From WHSW01 sp963828755 (GTDB lineage: Bacteria; Actinomycetota; Thermoleophilia; Solirubrobacterales; 70-9): a DNA stretch of 64,000 nucleotides. The position numbers and the translations under genes are program-made. Positions 26,516 to 35,188 of the stretch are shown piece after piece. The notes below the pieces were generated by a model, which saw only the letters and a list, made by a program, of their open reading frames with translations, was not told the origin of the DNA and searched no databases. Each line of letters opens with the position of its first letter. The stretch's first letter is position 1. The stretch spans positions 124,001 to 188,000 of the forward strand of contig CAWHFY010000022.1 of the NCBI GenBank assembly GCA_963828755.1, read 5' to 3'.

Positions 26516-26842
26516 TCAGGAGGTGGTCGCCCGCGCCGCGACCAGCACCGCGGCGATGGTGAGCACCCCGGCAGCGATCAAGCCGGCGCGCGGGTTCGGA
26601 TCGCCCATCACGGCGCCGGTCGCGCCGGCGGACATCACGGACTGGCGCGAGCCGGCCGACATCGCCGAGCCGAACGAGCCGACCGAGGCGATCGAGAACG
26701 CTGACGCGCCGGCCCCGACCGAGCCGATCGAGAGCGCCGAGCCGACCGAGCCGATCGAGAGGACAGAGCCCTTCGAGCAGACGGAGAGCAGCGAGTCCTC
26801 GGACCACAGCGAGAGCTTCGAGCCGTCGTCGTTTGCCGACAT
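26516..26842 (-). CDS. Ser-triplet repeat protein with C-terminal membrane anchor
   Basis: A 108-residue product whose residues 15-70 are built of three-residue units with Ser first (SVLSIGSVGSALSIGSVG and similar, about 17 units). This pattern suggests a narrow beta-solenoid. It ends in one hydrophobic helix (GLIAAGVLTIAAVLVAA). No family name is assigned with confidence. The opposite strand is also open as an N-terminal extension of murI (Glu/Pro/Thr-rich), but that is not MurI-like, so the minus strand is preferred. It is divergent from murI with about 35 bases between starts. Confidence 0.55.
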   Translation of the reverse strand: MSANDDGSKLSLWSEDSLLSVCSKGSVLSIGSVGSALSIGSVGAGASAFSIASVGSFGSAMSAGSRQSVMSAGATGAVMGDPNPRAGLIAAGVLTIAAVLVAARATTS

Positions 26843-26876
26843 GCCCGCAGTCTCTCAAGCCGCGACAATTCGCAGG

Positions 26877-27698
26877 GTGACCGCCAGCCCAGATCCGTCG
26901 CTGCCGATCGCCGTCTTCGACTCCGGCGTCGGCGGGCTCACCGTCCTGCACGAGTGCCTCGTCTCGCTGCCGGAGGAGGACTACCTGTACCTCGGCGACG
27001 ACGCGCGCTTTCCCTACGGAGCCAAGTCCGACGAGGAGCTGCGCGCCTGCGTCGAGCGCAACACCGCCTATCTGCTCGATCGCGGCGTGAAGCTGATCGT
27101 GATCGCCTGCAACTCCGCCGCCTCCGCCGGGCTCGAAACGGCGCGCCGTCAGGCGGCGGAACGCGGGGTGGAGGTGGTCGCGGTGATCGAGCCCGAGGCG
27201 GAGATCGCGGCGGCGATCTCCGACACCGGGCGGGTTGGCGTGCTCGCGACGCCGGCGACGGTCGCCGGCGGCGCCTACCTGCGGGCGCTCGGCACCCAGC
27301 ACCGCGAGCTCACCGTGACCCAGGTCGCCGCCCCCGACCTCGCGGCGATCATCCAACGCGGCTTCCCATTCTCCGAGCAGGTCGTCGAGACGGTGCGCTC
27401 GTACTGCGCGCCGCTCAAACGCGCGCGGGTCGACACCGTGATCTTGGGCTGCACCCATTACCCGCTAGTGCGCCCCATGCTGCAGCGGTTCCTCGGCCGC
27501 GACGTGCGCCTGGTGACCGCCGGCCACGCGCTTGCGGCCTCCGCGCAGCGAATCCTGGAGGCGCAGCGGCTGGCGACCGCAGACGCCGAGGAGGGCGCCT
27601 ACCGGTTCCTGTGCACGGGCGATCCGGACGTCTTCCGGGAGCTCGGCACCCGCTTTTTGCAGTTACCGCTCGGCGAGGTCGAGCGGGTCGACCTCTGA
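26877..27698 (+). CDS. murI: Glutamate racemase
   Basis: Makes D-glutamate for peptidoglycan. The protein has 273 residues from GTG 26877 (MTASPDPSLPIAVFDSGVGG). Catalytic cysteines are in VIACNSAASAG and ILGCTHYPLVRP, and the phosphate-like loop is FDSGVGGLTVL. The open frame continues 350 bases upstream, but that part resembles no racemase and lies opposite the serine-repeat gene. Confidence 0.96.
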   Translation: MTASPDPSLPIAVFDSGVGGLTVLHECLVSLPEEDYLYLGDDARFPYGAKSDEELRACVERNTAYLLDRGVKLIVIACNSAASAGLETARRQAAERGVEVVAVIEPEAEIAAAISDTGRVGVLATPATVAGGAYLRALGTQHRELTVTQVAAPDLAAIIQRGFPFSEQVVETVRSYCAPLKRARVDTVILGCTHYPLVRPMLQRFLGRDVRLVTAGHALAASAQRILEAQRLATADAEEGAYRFLCTGDPDVFRELGTRFLQLPLGEVERVDL

Positions 27699-27719
27699 GG
27701 CGCCGTTACCCTTGTCGTG

Positions 27720-28151
27720 ATGGCGATTTTCGAGCAGGTACAGGCGGATACGAGGACGGCGATGAAGGCCGGCGAGCGTGACCGGGTCACGGCGCTGCGC
27801 ATGGTCGCCGACGCGCTCCAAAAGGACGCCAAGGACGGCGGCTCGGACGAGATCGCGGTGCTGCGCCGCGAGCGCAAGCGTCGACTCGAGGCCGCCGAGG
27901 CCTATCGCGACGGCGGCAGCGGCGACCGCGCCGCCTCGGAGGAGGCCGAGGCGCGCGAGATCGAGCGCTACCTGCCGGCCGAGATGTCCGACGCCGACCT
28001 TGCGGCGATCGTCGACGAGGCGATCACCGAGACCGGCGCCGAGGCGCCGGGCGACATGGGCAAGGTGATGGGGGCGCTGATGCCGAAGGTCGGCGGTCGC
28101 GCCGATGGCAAGCGCGTCAGCGCCGCGGTGCGCGAGCGGCTCGCGGGATAG
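27720..28151 (+). CDS. yqeY: GatB/YqeY-domain protein
   Basis: A 143-residue all-helical protein related to the C-terminal domain of GatB (amidotransferase B). It has MKAGERDRVTALRMVADAL, RRLEAAEAYRDGG, IERYLPAEMSDADLAAIVDEA and MGKVMGALMPKVGGRADGKRV. It may recognise tRNA, but its function is not established. It is followed after three bases by phoH. Confidence 0.93.
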   Translation: MAIFEQVQADTRTAMKAGERDRVTALRMVADALQKDAKDGGSDEIAVLRRERKRRLEAAEAYRDGGSGDRAASEEAEAREIERYLPAEMSDADLAAIVDEAITETGAEAPGDMGKVMGALMPKVGGRADGKRVSAAVRERLAG

Positions 28152-28154
28152 CCC

Positions 28155-29108
28155 TTGGCTCGCCGCCAACTGACCCTCGACAACACGATCGCCGCCGAGC
28201 TCGCGGGCTCCGAGGACACCGTCCTGCGCGAGCTCGAGGACCGGCTCGGCTGCGAGCTGTACCTGCGCGGCAACGTGCTGACGCTCGACGGCGACGATGA
28301 CGACGTCAGCCGCGCGGCGACGATGGTCGACGAGCTGGTCGGCCTGGTCGAGCGCGGTCACGATCTCGCCCCGACGACGATCGAGACGGTGACCGGCGCG
28401 ATCGCCGCGGAGGAGAAGCCGGCCGAGATCCTCGAGGACGTGATCTGGCGCCATCGGTCGACCAAGGTGGCGCCGAAGACGGTCAACCAGAAGCGCTATA
28501 CGGACTCGATCCGCCGCCACACGGTCACGTTCGGGATCGGGCCGGCCGGCACCGGCAAGACGTTCCTCGCGGTCGCGAGCGCGGTCGCGGCGCTCGAGTC
28601 CCGCAAGGTCAGCCGGATCATCCTCACCCGGCCGGCGGTCGAGGCCGGCGAGCGACTCGGGTTCCTGCCGGGAGACATCCAGGCCAAGGTCGACCCGTAC
28701 CTGCGCCCCCTGTTCGACGCGCTCTACGACATGCTCGACCCCGAGAAGGTCCTCACGTATTTCGACCGCGGCGTGATCGAGGTCGCGCCGCTCGCGTTCA
28801 TGCGTGGGAGGACCCTGAACGACTCGTTCGTGATCCTCGACGAGGCGCAGAACACGAGCCCGGAGCAGATGAAGATGTTCCTGACCCGGCTCGGCTTCGG
28901 GTCGAAGATGGTGGTCACCGGTGACATCACCCAGATCGACCTGCCCCGCGATCAGCGCTCCGGTTTGGTGGTGGTCAGCGAGATCCTCTCCGCGGTCGAC
29001 GACATTGCCTTCGTCCGCTTCGGCGGCGACGACGTCGTGCGCCACCAGCTCGTGCAGCGGATCGTCGCCGCCTACGGCGAATACTCGGAGCGCAAGCCGC
29101 CGAGTTGA
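28155..29108 (+). CDS. phoH: PhoH-like ATPase
   Basis: A P-loop ATPase of 317 residues, a companion of ybeY in RNA metabolism. An N-terminal KH-like segment is followed by Walker A GPAGTGKTFLAVASAV, RPAVEAGERLGFLPGD, Walker B FVILDEAQNTSPEQMKMFLTR and VVTGDITQIDLP. TTG start. Its stop overlaps the next TTG (TTGA), so it is coupled to the ybeY-era ORF. Confidence 0.95.
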   Translation: MARRQLTLDNTIAAELAGSEDTVLRELEDRLGCELYLRGNVLTLDGDDDDVSRAATMVDELVGLVERGHDLAPTTIETVTGAIAAEEKPAEILEDVIWRHRSTKVAPKTVNQKRYTDSIRRHTVTFGIGPAGTGKTFLAVASAVAALESRKVSRIILTRPAVEAGERLGFLPGDIQAKVDPYLRPLFDALYDMLDPEKVLTYFDRGVIEVAPLAFMRGRTLNDSFVILDEAQNTSPEQMKMFLTRLGFGSKMVVTGDITQIDLPRDQRSGLVVVSEILSAVDDIAFVRFGGDDVVRHQLVQRIVAAYGEYSERKPPS

Positions 29109-30385
29109 CCATCGAGCTCGATGTCCCGGCCGAGTTACGCCCGGCGGTGGAGGCGGCGCTCGGCGCGGCCGGCGTCGACGACGGCCACCTCTCGCTCGAG
29201 CTCGTCGACGATGACCGGATCCGCGAGCTCAACCGCGAGCACCGCGACCGCGACCAGCCCACCGACGTCCTCAGCTTCCCGATCGACGGCGCCGGGCCGG
29301 CGCCCGGGCCCCGTGAGCTCGGCGACGTGGTCATCTGCCCCGAGCACACGACCGACCTGACCGAGGCCGCCGTTCACGGCGTCCTGCACCTCTGCGGCTT
29401 CGACCACGAAACGGACGACGGCCAGATGCTCGATCTCCAGGCACAAGTCCTTGCCGATCTCGAACAACGAACGACGAGCAACGAACAACGAGCAACGAGG
29501 GCCGGCTTCATCGGCCTCGCGGGCCGCCCGAACGTTGGCAAGTCCACGATCGTGAACGCGATCGTCGGCTCCAAGGTCGCGATCGTCTCGGACCGCCCGC
29601 AGACGACCCGCCGGGCAAGCCGCGGCGTCGCCACCGACCTCGGCGCCGGCTGGCAGCTCGTCCTCGTCGACCTGCCGGGCGTCCAGCGCCCGCGCGACGT
29701 GCTCACCGACCGGATGCAGCGCCGCGTCGAGCAGGAGCTCGAGGGCGCCGACGCGGTCCTCTTCGTCGTCAACGGCGAGCAGGGCGTCGGGCCCGGCGAC
29801 CGCTTCATCGCCTCCCACCTGCTCCAGGCGCGCCCCGACGTGCCAGTGATCTGCGCGGTCAACAAGATCGACCGGCTCACCTCGGCCGCGACGACCGAGG
29901 TGCTCGCCGCCGTCGCGGAGCTGCCGATCGTCGACGAGGTCTTCCCGATCTCGGCGAAGCGCGGGACCGGGATGAACCCGCTGATCGACCGGCTCGCCGA
30001 GCTGATCCCGGAGGGCCCGCTTCTGTACCCGCCGCAGGATCGCACCGACCAACCGAGCGAGGTCCACCTCGCTGAGCTGATCCGCGAGCAGGTTCTGCGC
30101 CGCACCCGCGAGGAGCTCCCGCACGCGGTCGAGGTCGCGGTGCTCGAGATCGGCCGTCGCGAGGACGGCCTGATCGAGGTCCGCGCTCAGGTCTGGGCCG
30201 AGACCGAGTCACAGAAGGCGATCCTGATCGGCAAGGGCGGGCGGATGATCCGCGACATCGGGACCGCCGCCCGCAAGGAGCTGGAGCGCGAGCTCGGCGG
30301 CAAGGTCTTCCTCGATCTCAAGGTGCGCGTGCGCGAGCAGTGGCGCGGCGACGAGGGCCTACTCGACCGGCTGGGCATCGACTAG
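29105..30385 (+). CDS. ybeY-era: YbeY endoribonuclease-Era GTPase fusion
   Basis: One uninterrupted frame of 426 residues. Residues 1-120 are YbeY: PTDVLSFPID, then the metal site HGVLHLCGFDHETDDG. Residues 134-426 are Era: G1 GLAGRPNVGKSTI, G3 VDLPGV, G4 NKID and the KH domain (ILIGKGGRMIRDIGTAAR). The join (LEQRTTSNEQRATRAGF) is encoded by a heptanucleotide repeat. No ATG, GTG or TTG occurs in frame between the domains, so era cannot start by itself. YbeY and Era are known partners in 16S rRNA maturation, so a fusion is plausible functionally. Confidence 0.93.
   Translation: MTIELDVPAELRPAVEAALGAAGVDDGHLSLELVDDDRIRELNREHRDRDQPTDVLSFPIDGAGPAPGPRELGDVVICPEHTTDLTEAAVHGVLHLCGFDHETDDGQMLDLQAQVLADLEQRTTSNEQRATRAGFIGLAGRPNVGKSTIVNAIVGSKVAIVSDRPQTTRRASRGVATDLGAGWQLVLVDLPGVQRPRDVLTDRMQRRVEQELEGADAVLFVVNGEQGVGPGDRFIASHLLQARPDVPVICAVNKIDRLTSAATTEVLAAVAELPIVDEVFPISAKRGTGMNPLIDRLAELIPEGPLLYPPQDRTDQPSEVHLAELIREQVLRRTREELPHAVEVAVLEIGRREDGLIEVRAQVWAETESQKAILIGKGGRMIRDIGTAARKELERELGGKVFLDLKVRVREQWRGDEGLLDRLGID
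29462..29499 (+). repeat. Heptanucleotide array at ybeY-era junction
   Basis: Five 7-base units: GAACAAC, GAACGAC, GAGCAAC, GAACAAC, GAGCAAC, then GAG. Three units make 21 bases, giving the peptide period NEQRATS. Confidence 0.8.
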
Positions 30386-30401
30386 CGCCTACGATTGCGC
30401 C

Positions 30402-31049
30402 ATGGACGACGCCGTGCGCTTCGACGCCGATGGCCTCGTCCCGTGCGTGGCCCAGGATTGGCGCACGGGGGAGGTGCTGACGCTCGCCTACATGAACGCG
30501 GAGGCCCTGCGCCTCACGCGCGATACGCGTGAGGTCCACTTCTTCAGCCGCTCGCGCCAGGAGCTGTGGCACAAGGGCGAGACCTCCGGCAACGTCATGC
30601 GGCTGCGCCAGTTGCGCTACGACTGCGACGGTGACGCGCTCATCGCGATGGTCGAGACGGTCGGCCCTGCCTGCCACACCGGCGAGCGCTCCTGCTTTTA
30701 CCGTGACCTCGAAGGCGACGCGGACAGCGCCGTCGACGGTCCGCCTGCTGCCGGCGAGCCCGAGCCGGCGATCCACGAGGCGCTGCCGGCGCTCGAACGG
30801 ATCCTGCGCGAACGTCGCGACCGGCGCCCGGACGGCTCCTATACGGCGGAGCTGCTCGCCGACCCGGACCGGATCGCCGACAAGGTGCGCGAGGAGGCCG
30901 ACGAGGTCGCTCGCGCCGCGACGGGGGAGTCCGACGAGCGGGTCGCCGAGGAGGCAGCCGACGTCCTCTACCACCTCGAGGTGCTGCTCCTGTCGCGTGG
31001 TCTGCCGCTCGCCGACGCGCTCGAGGTGCTCAATGGCCGTCGCCGCTGA
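30402..31049 (+). CDS. hisIE: Bifunctional PRA-CH cyclohydrolase / PRA-PP pyrophosphohydrolase
   Basis: Histidine biosynthesis steps 2 and 3 in one protein of 215 residues. The HisI half has YMNAEALRLT, HFFSRSRQELWHKGETSGN, and the zinc cysteines in YDCDGDALIAMVE and ACHTGERSCFY. The HisE half has SYTAELLADPDRIADKVREEADEV and EEAADVLYHLEVLL. The 3' end overlaps the trpE start by 17 bases, so histidine and tryptophan genes are joined in one transcript. Confidence 0.95.
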   Translation: MDDAVRFDADGLVPCVAQDWRTGEVLTLAYMNAEALRLTRDTREVHFFSRSRQELWHKGETSGNVMRLRQLRYDCDGDALIAMVETVGPACHTGERSCFYRDLEGDADSAVDGPPAAGEPEPAIHEALPALERILRERRDRRPDGSYTAELLADPDRIADKVREEADEVARAATGESDERVAEEAADVLYHLEVLLLSRGLPLADALEVLNGRRR

Positions 31050-32595
31050 GGCGGGGCCGGCGGTGGAGCCGAGCCTCGACCGCGCCCGTGAGCTGGCCCG
31101 TTCCGCGAACGTAATCCCGGTCTCCTATCGCTTCGTCGACGACTGTGAGACGCCGGTCTCGGCGTTCCTGAAGCTGCGAGAGGCGTTCCCGGGGCCGTCG
31201 TTCCTGCTCGAGTCCGCCGAGCAGGGGCGGCTCGGGCGCTACTCGTTCCTCGGCTTTCGCCCGCGCCTGGAGCTGCGTTGGGCCGACGGCACGATGACCC
31301 GCACCGAGGACGGCGAGCTGACCAAGAGCGCGGCCTCCGACCCCTACGGCGCGGTCGCCCAGACGCTCGCCGAGTTCCAGGTCGCCGAGCCCGAACGCCT
31401 GCCGCCGTTCGCCGGCGGCGCGGTCGGCTTCTTCGGCTACGACCTCGTGCGCACGGTCGAGCCACTCGCGGAGCCGAACCCGGACCCGCTCGGGCTCCCC
31501 GACCTGGCGCTGATGGTCTGCGAGCTCATGCTCGCGTTCGACCATCTCCGCCACGAGGTCACGGTGCTCGCCTATGCCTTCTGCGAGGACGAGGCCGTGG
31601 TGGCCGACGCCTACGACCGGGCCCTCGGGCTGATCGACCAGGTCCGCGCGTCGCTGCGCGGGCCGGTCCCGCCAGCCCGCCAGCGCCCCGAGCAACGAGC
31701 AGCGAGCAACGAGGAACGAGGAATGCCGATCGGCATCGAGGACCCGGCGATCGCCCCATGGACCTCCAACCTCACTCGCGAGCACTTCGAGTCCAACGTC
31801 GCCCGGATCGTCGAGTACACGCACGCCGGCGACGCATTCCAGGTGGTCCCGTCGCAGCGGTTCAGCGCCCGGGCCGCGGTCGAGGCGTTCTCGATCTACC
31901 GCGGCCTGCGCACGGTGAACCCCTCTCCGTACATGTACTTCCTGGAGTTCGGCGACTTTCAGATCGCCGGCGCCTCGCCGGAGCCGCTGGTCAAGGTCAG
32001 CGGGCGCCGCGCCGAGACGCGGCCGATCGCCGGCACGTACCCACGCGGGTCGAACGAGGAAGAGGACCGTGCCCAAGCGAAGGCGCTGCTCGACGACCCG
32101 AAGGAGCGCGCCGAACACGTGATGCTCGTCGACCTCGGCCGCAACGACCTCGGCCGCGTCTGCCAGTACGGCACCGTCTCGGTCGACGAGTACATGGCCG
32201 TCGAGACTTACTCGCACGTCTTCCACATCGTGAGCCAGGTCTCGGGGACGCTGCGCGATGGGATCACGGCGATGGACGTGCTGCGCGCGACCCTGCCCGC
32301 CGGGACGCTTTCGGGCGCACCCAAGGTCCGCGCGATGCAGATCATCGACGAGCTCGAGCCTCACAAGCGCTGCTCGTACGGAGGCGCAATCGGCTACCTC
32401 GGGTTCACCGGCGACCTCGACACGGCGATCCACATCCGCACGGCGGTGGTCAAGGACGGTCTCGTCCACGTCCAGGCCGGCGGCGGCACGGTGGCCGACG
32501 CGAAGCCGGACTACGAGTACAGAGAGAGCGTGTCGAAGGCGAAGGCGATGTTCGAAGCCGTGGCGCTTGCCGAGGGGCAGAGCGAATGGGGGTAG
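31033..32595 (+). CDS. trpE: Anthranilate synthase component I
   Basis: Converts chorismate to anthranilate, with ammonia from TrpG. It has 520 residues. The chorismate-binding domain is complete (DAFQVVPSQRFSA, PSPYMYFLEFGDFQIAGASPE, GTYPRGSNEEED, LVDLGRNDLGRV, LPAGTLSGAPKVRAMQIIDE). The inter-domain linker contains PEQRAASNEERGM, encoded by a heptanucleotide repeat and read in frame. ATG 31033 lies within the hisIE end. Confidence 0.95.
   Translation: MAVAAEAGPAVEPSLDRARELARSANVIPVSYRFVDDCETPVSAFLKLREAFPGPSFLLESAEQGRLGRYSFLGFRPRLELRWADGTMTRTEDGELTKSAASDPYGAVAQTLAEFQVAEPERLPPFAGGAVGFFGYDLVRTVEPLAEPNPDPLGLPDLALMVCELMLAFDHLRHEVTVLAYAFCEDEAVVADAYDRALGLIDQVRASLRGPVPPARQRPEQRAASNEERGMPIGIEDPAIAPWTSNLTREHFESNVARIVEYTHAGDAFQVVPSQRFSARAAVEAFSIYRGLRTVNPSPYMYFLEFGDFQIAGASPEPLVKVSGRRAETRPIAGTYPRGSNEEEDRAQAKALLDDPKERAEHVMLVDLGRNDLGRVCQYGTVSVDEYMAVETYSHVFHIVSQVSGTLRDGITAMDVLRATLPAGTLSGAPKVRAMQIIDELEPHKRCSYGGAIGYLGFTGDLDTAIHIRTAVVKDGLVHVQAGGGTVADAKPDYEYRESVSKAKAMFEAVALAEGQSEWG
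31690..31724 (+). repeat. Heptanucleotide array inside trpE
   Basis: Five units: GAGCAAC, GAGCAGC, GAGCAAC, GAGGAAC, GAGGAAT. It is in the linker before the catalytic domain and is translated in frame. Confidence 0.8.
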
Positions 32596-32643
32596 TTCGT
32601 CACTCGTCATCCGTCTCTCGAGCGCCGAGCGACGAGTGACGAA
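32596..32643. repeat. Inverted heptamer hairpin between trpE and trpGD
   Basis: Perfect 13-base arms TTCGTCACTCGTC (32596-32608) and GACGAGTGACGAA (32631-32643) enclose 22 bases with an inner CTCG/CGAG pairing. The units resemble GAGTGAC/GAGCGAC heptamers in opposite orientations. No U-tract follows, so it is unlikely to be a simple terminator. It could act as an attenuator or RNA-stability element. Confidence 0.75.
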
Positions 32644-32649
32644 GCCAAA

Positions 32650-34257
32650 ATGCACTGCCTGGTAATCGACAACTACGACTCCTTCACCTACAACCTCGTC
32701 CAGTACCTGGGCGAGCTCGGGGCGGAGGTCGAGGTCGTGCGCAACGACAAGGCGACGGTCGCCGAGTTGCTCGCGCGCCGGCCGGACCGGCTGGTGATCT
32801 CGCCGGGACCGTGCACCCCGGCCGAGGCCGGGATCTCGATCGAGGCGTCCCGCGTGTTCCCGGAGGCGGGGATCCCGACCCTCGGCGTCTGCCTCGGCCA
32901 CCAGGCGATGGTCGAGGCGTTCGGCGGGCGGACGATCCGCGGCGAGCCGATCCACGGCAAGGAGGCCGAGATCGACCATGACGAGAGCGGGGTGTTCGCC
33001 GGGCTGCCGAACCCGCTCCGCGGCGGGCGCTATCACTCGCTGATCGCCGACCCGGAGTTGCCGGGCGAGCTCGAGCGGACCGCCTCGCTGGGCGACGTCG
33101 TGATGGCCGTCCGCCACCGCACCCTGCCGGCGACCGGAGTTCAATTCCATCCAGAATCAGTCCTCACTCCGGACGGCAAGCAACTCCTCGCCAACTTCCT
33201 TGGCGGCGGCGGCGAGCGCACGGCGATGCCTAACGAGATCCTCACCCGAGCCATCGACGAGGTCGCCTCCGGCAGCCACCTGACCGCCGACCACGCGTCC
33301 GCCGTGCTCGACGAGGTGATGGAGGGCCGCGCCGGCGAGGTCCAGACCGGCGCCTTCCTGATCGCGCTGCGGGCCAAGGGCGAAACCGTCGCCGAGCTCG
33401 TCGGGCTCGCGCGGACGATGCGCCGGCTCTCGGCCTCGGTCGAGACCCGCCGCCACGACCTCGTCGACACCGCGGGAACCGGCGGCGGCCCCTCGACGTT
33501 CAACATCTCGACCGCGGCGGCGCTCGTCGCCGCCGGGGCGGGCTGCGCGGTTGCCAAGCACGGCAACCGCTCGAGCACCAGCCGCTCCGGCTCGGCAGAC
33601 CTGCTCGAGGCGCTCGGGGTGCAGATCGACCTCGGGCCCGACGCGGTCGCCCAATGCGTCGAGCAGATCGGCTTCGGCTTCATGTTCGCCCCCCGCCACC
33701 ACGCGGCGATGAAGCACGTCGTCCCGGTGCGCAAGGAGCTCGCCGTGCGGACGATCTTCAACTTCCTCGGGCCGCTCACCAATCCCGCCGCGGCCGAGCG
33801 ACAGCTGCTCGGCGTCTCCGACCGCCGCTACCAGGAGACGATCGCGGAGGCGCTCGTCGGGCTGGGCTGCGAGCGCGCCCTGGTCGTCTGCTCCGACGAC
33901 GGCGTCGACGAGATCAGCGTCGCCGACCGCACGCGGGTGATCGAGGTCGCCGACGGCGGCACGGAGGAGTGGTTCGTGACCCCAGAGGACCTCGGGATCG
34001 AGCGCGCGGATCTGACCACGATCGCCGGGGGCGAGCCGGCCGAGAACGCGGCCGTGGTGCGCGCGGTGCTCGACGGCGAGCCGGGACCGGCCCGCGACGT
34101 GGTCGTCCTCAACGCCGCCGCCGCGATCCTCGCCGGCGGCGGCGCCCACGATCTGCCGGCGGGTGCCGACCGCGCGCGCGAGGCGATCGACTCGGGCGCC
34201 GCGCTGGGCGTCCTCGAGCGGCTCGTACGGCTGAGCGGCGAGCTGGCGGCGCGATGA
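32650..34257 (+). CDS. trpGD: TrpG-TrpD fusion: glutamine amidotransferase / anthranilate phosphoribosyltransferase
   Basis: One frame of 535 residues. Residues 1-185 are TrpG: DNYDSFTYNLVQYLGELG, the nucleophile in LGVCLGHQAM, and the catalytic His in QFHPESVLT. Residues 195-535 are TrpD: DTAGTGGGPSTFNISTAAA, AKHGNRSSTSRSGSADLLEALG and FNFLGPLTNPA. The linker is short (GGGGERTAMPN). TrpG-TrpD fusions are known from enterobacteria. Component I is supplied by the adjacent trpE. Confidence 0.96.
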   Translation: MHCLVIDNYDSFTYNLVQYLGELGAEVEVVRNDKATVAELLARRPDRLVISPGPCTPAEAGISIEASRVFPEAGIPTLGVCLGHQAMVEAFGGRTIRGEPIHGKEAEIDHDESGVFAGLPNPLRGGRYHSLIADPELPGELERTASLGDVVMAVRHRTLPATGVQFHPESVLTPDGKQLLANFLGGGGERTAMPNEILTRAIDEVASGSHLTADHASAVLDEVMEGRAGEVQTGAFLIALRAKGETVAELVGLARTMRRLSASVETRRHDLVDTAGTGGGPSTFNISTAAALVAAGAGCAVAKHGNRSSTSRSGSADLLEALGVQIDLGPDAVAQCVEQIGFGFMFAPRHHAAMKHVVPVRKELAVRTIFNFLGPLTNPAAAERQLLGVSDRRYQETIAEALVGLGCERALVVCSDDGVDEISVADRTRVIEVADGGTEEWFVTPEDLGIERADLTTIAGGEPAENAAVVRAVLDGEPGPARDVVVLNAAAAILAGGGAHDLPAGADRAREAIDSGAALGVLERLVRLSGELAAR

Positions 34258-34273
34258 CTACCCTGATCTGCGC

Positions 34274-35095
34274 ATGAGCAAGCTCGAAGAGCTCGTGGGG
34301 GCAGCGCGGGAGGACGTGGCGCGGCGCAAGCGATCGGTCTCGGCCGAGGACCTGCGCGCCGCCGTCGGCACCCTCTCCGGCTCGCGACCGTTCAGCGAGG
34401 CGCTGGTGCGCCCGGGGCTCTCTCTGATCGCGGAGTTCAAGCGCCGGTCCCCGAGCGCCGGCGACATCGCTTCAGGGGCGACCGTCGCCGAGATCGTCTC
34501 CGCCTATGAGCGGGCCGGTGCCGCGGCGCTCTCGGTGCTCACCGACGAGCGTCACTTCGGGGGTAGCCTCGACGACCTGCGCGCCGCCCGCGCCGCGTGC
34601 GGGTTGCCGATCCTGCGCAAGGACTTCATCGTCGACCCGTACCAGCTCTACGAGGCCGCGGTCCACGGCGCCGACGCCGTTCTGCTGATCGTCGCCGCGC
34701 TCGACGACGAGCTCCTCGGCTCCCTCTACGAGGAGGCGCGTCTGCTCGACCTCGACTGCCTGATCGAGGTCCACGACGAGCGCGACCTCGAGCGCGCGCT
34801 CGAGCTCGACGCCGACGTGATCGGGATCAACAATCGCAACCTCGCCGACCTCTCGGTCGATCTGGCGACGACCGCCGAGCTGATCACCGACGTCCCCGCC
34901 GGGAAGACGGTGGTCTCCGAGTCCGGATACGACCGCGCCGAGCAGCTCATCGAGCTCGAGCGAATCGGCTGCGACGCGGTCCTGATCGGCGAGACGCTGA
35001 TGCGCTCAGGCGATCCTGAGGGCGCCGTCCGCGAGCTGACGATGGACGAGGAGCGCACCCGCGAGCACTACATGGATCGCGCCTCCGAGGGCTGA
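34274..35095 (+). CDS. trpC: Indole-3-glycerol phosphate synthase
   Basis: Closes the indole ring in tryptophan synthesis. It has 273 residues with a (beta/alpha)8 barrel. The signature ISLIAEFKRRSPSAG appears as LSLIAEFKRRSPSAGDI, followed by LTDERHFGGSLDDL, LRKDFIVDPYQLYEA, IGINNRNLADLSVD and VSESGYDRAEQL. ATG 34274. It ends the first trp block; the remaining trp genes resume at 39421. Confidence 0.97.
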   Translation: MSKLEELVGAAREDVARRKRSVSAEDLRAAVGTLSGSRPFSEALVRPGLSLIAEFKRRSPSAGDIASGATVAEIVSAYERAGAAALSVLTDERHFGGSLDDLRAARAACGLPILRKDFIVDPYQLYEAAVHGADAVLLIVAALDDELLGSLYEEARLLDLDCLIEVHDERDLERALELDADVIGINNRNLADLSVDLATTAELITDVPAGKTVVSESGYDRAEQLIELERIGCDAVLIGETLMRSGDPEGAVRELTMDEERTREHYMDRASEG

Positions 35096-35188
35096 TCCGG
35101 GCCGTTTCGCCGCGTCTGCGGCCACTTCTTAGTCGCGCTTACGGTTCGCGTTAGCCGTCTTTAGGAACGCCCGGCCAACCTCGGGCGT

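Noticed and set aside
26523..26876. Glu/Pro/Thr-rich N-terminal extension of murI
   Set aside because: It does not resemble any racemase and lies opposite the Ser-triplet gene. GTG 26877 gives the normal MurI length.
35096..35188. Possible regulatory island before htrA
   Set aside because: The gap is slightly less GC-rich than its surroundings, but I could not define a -35/-10 pair or operator.
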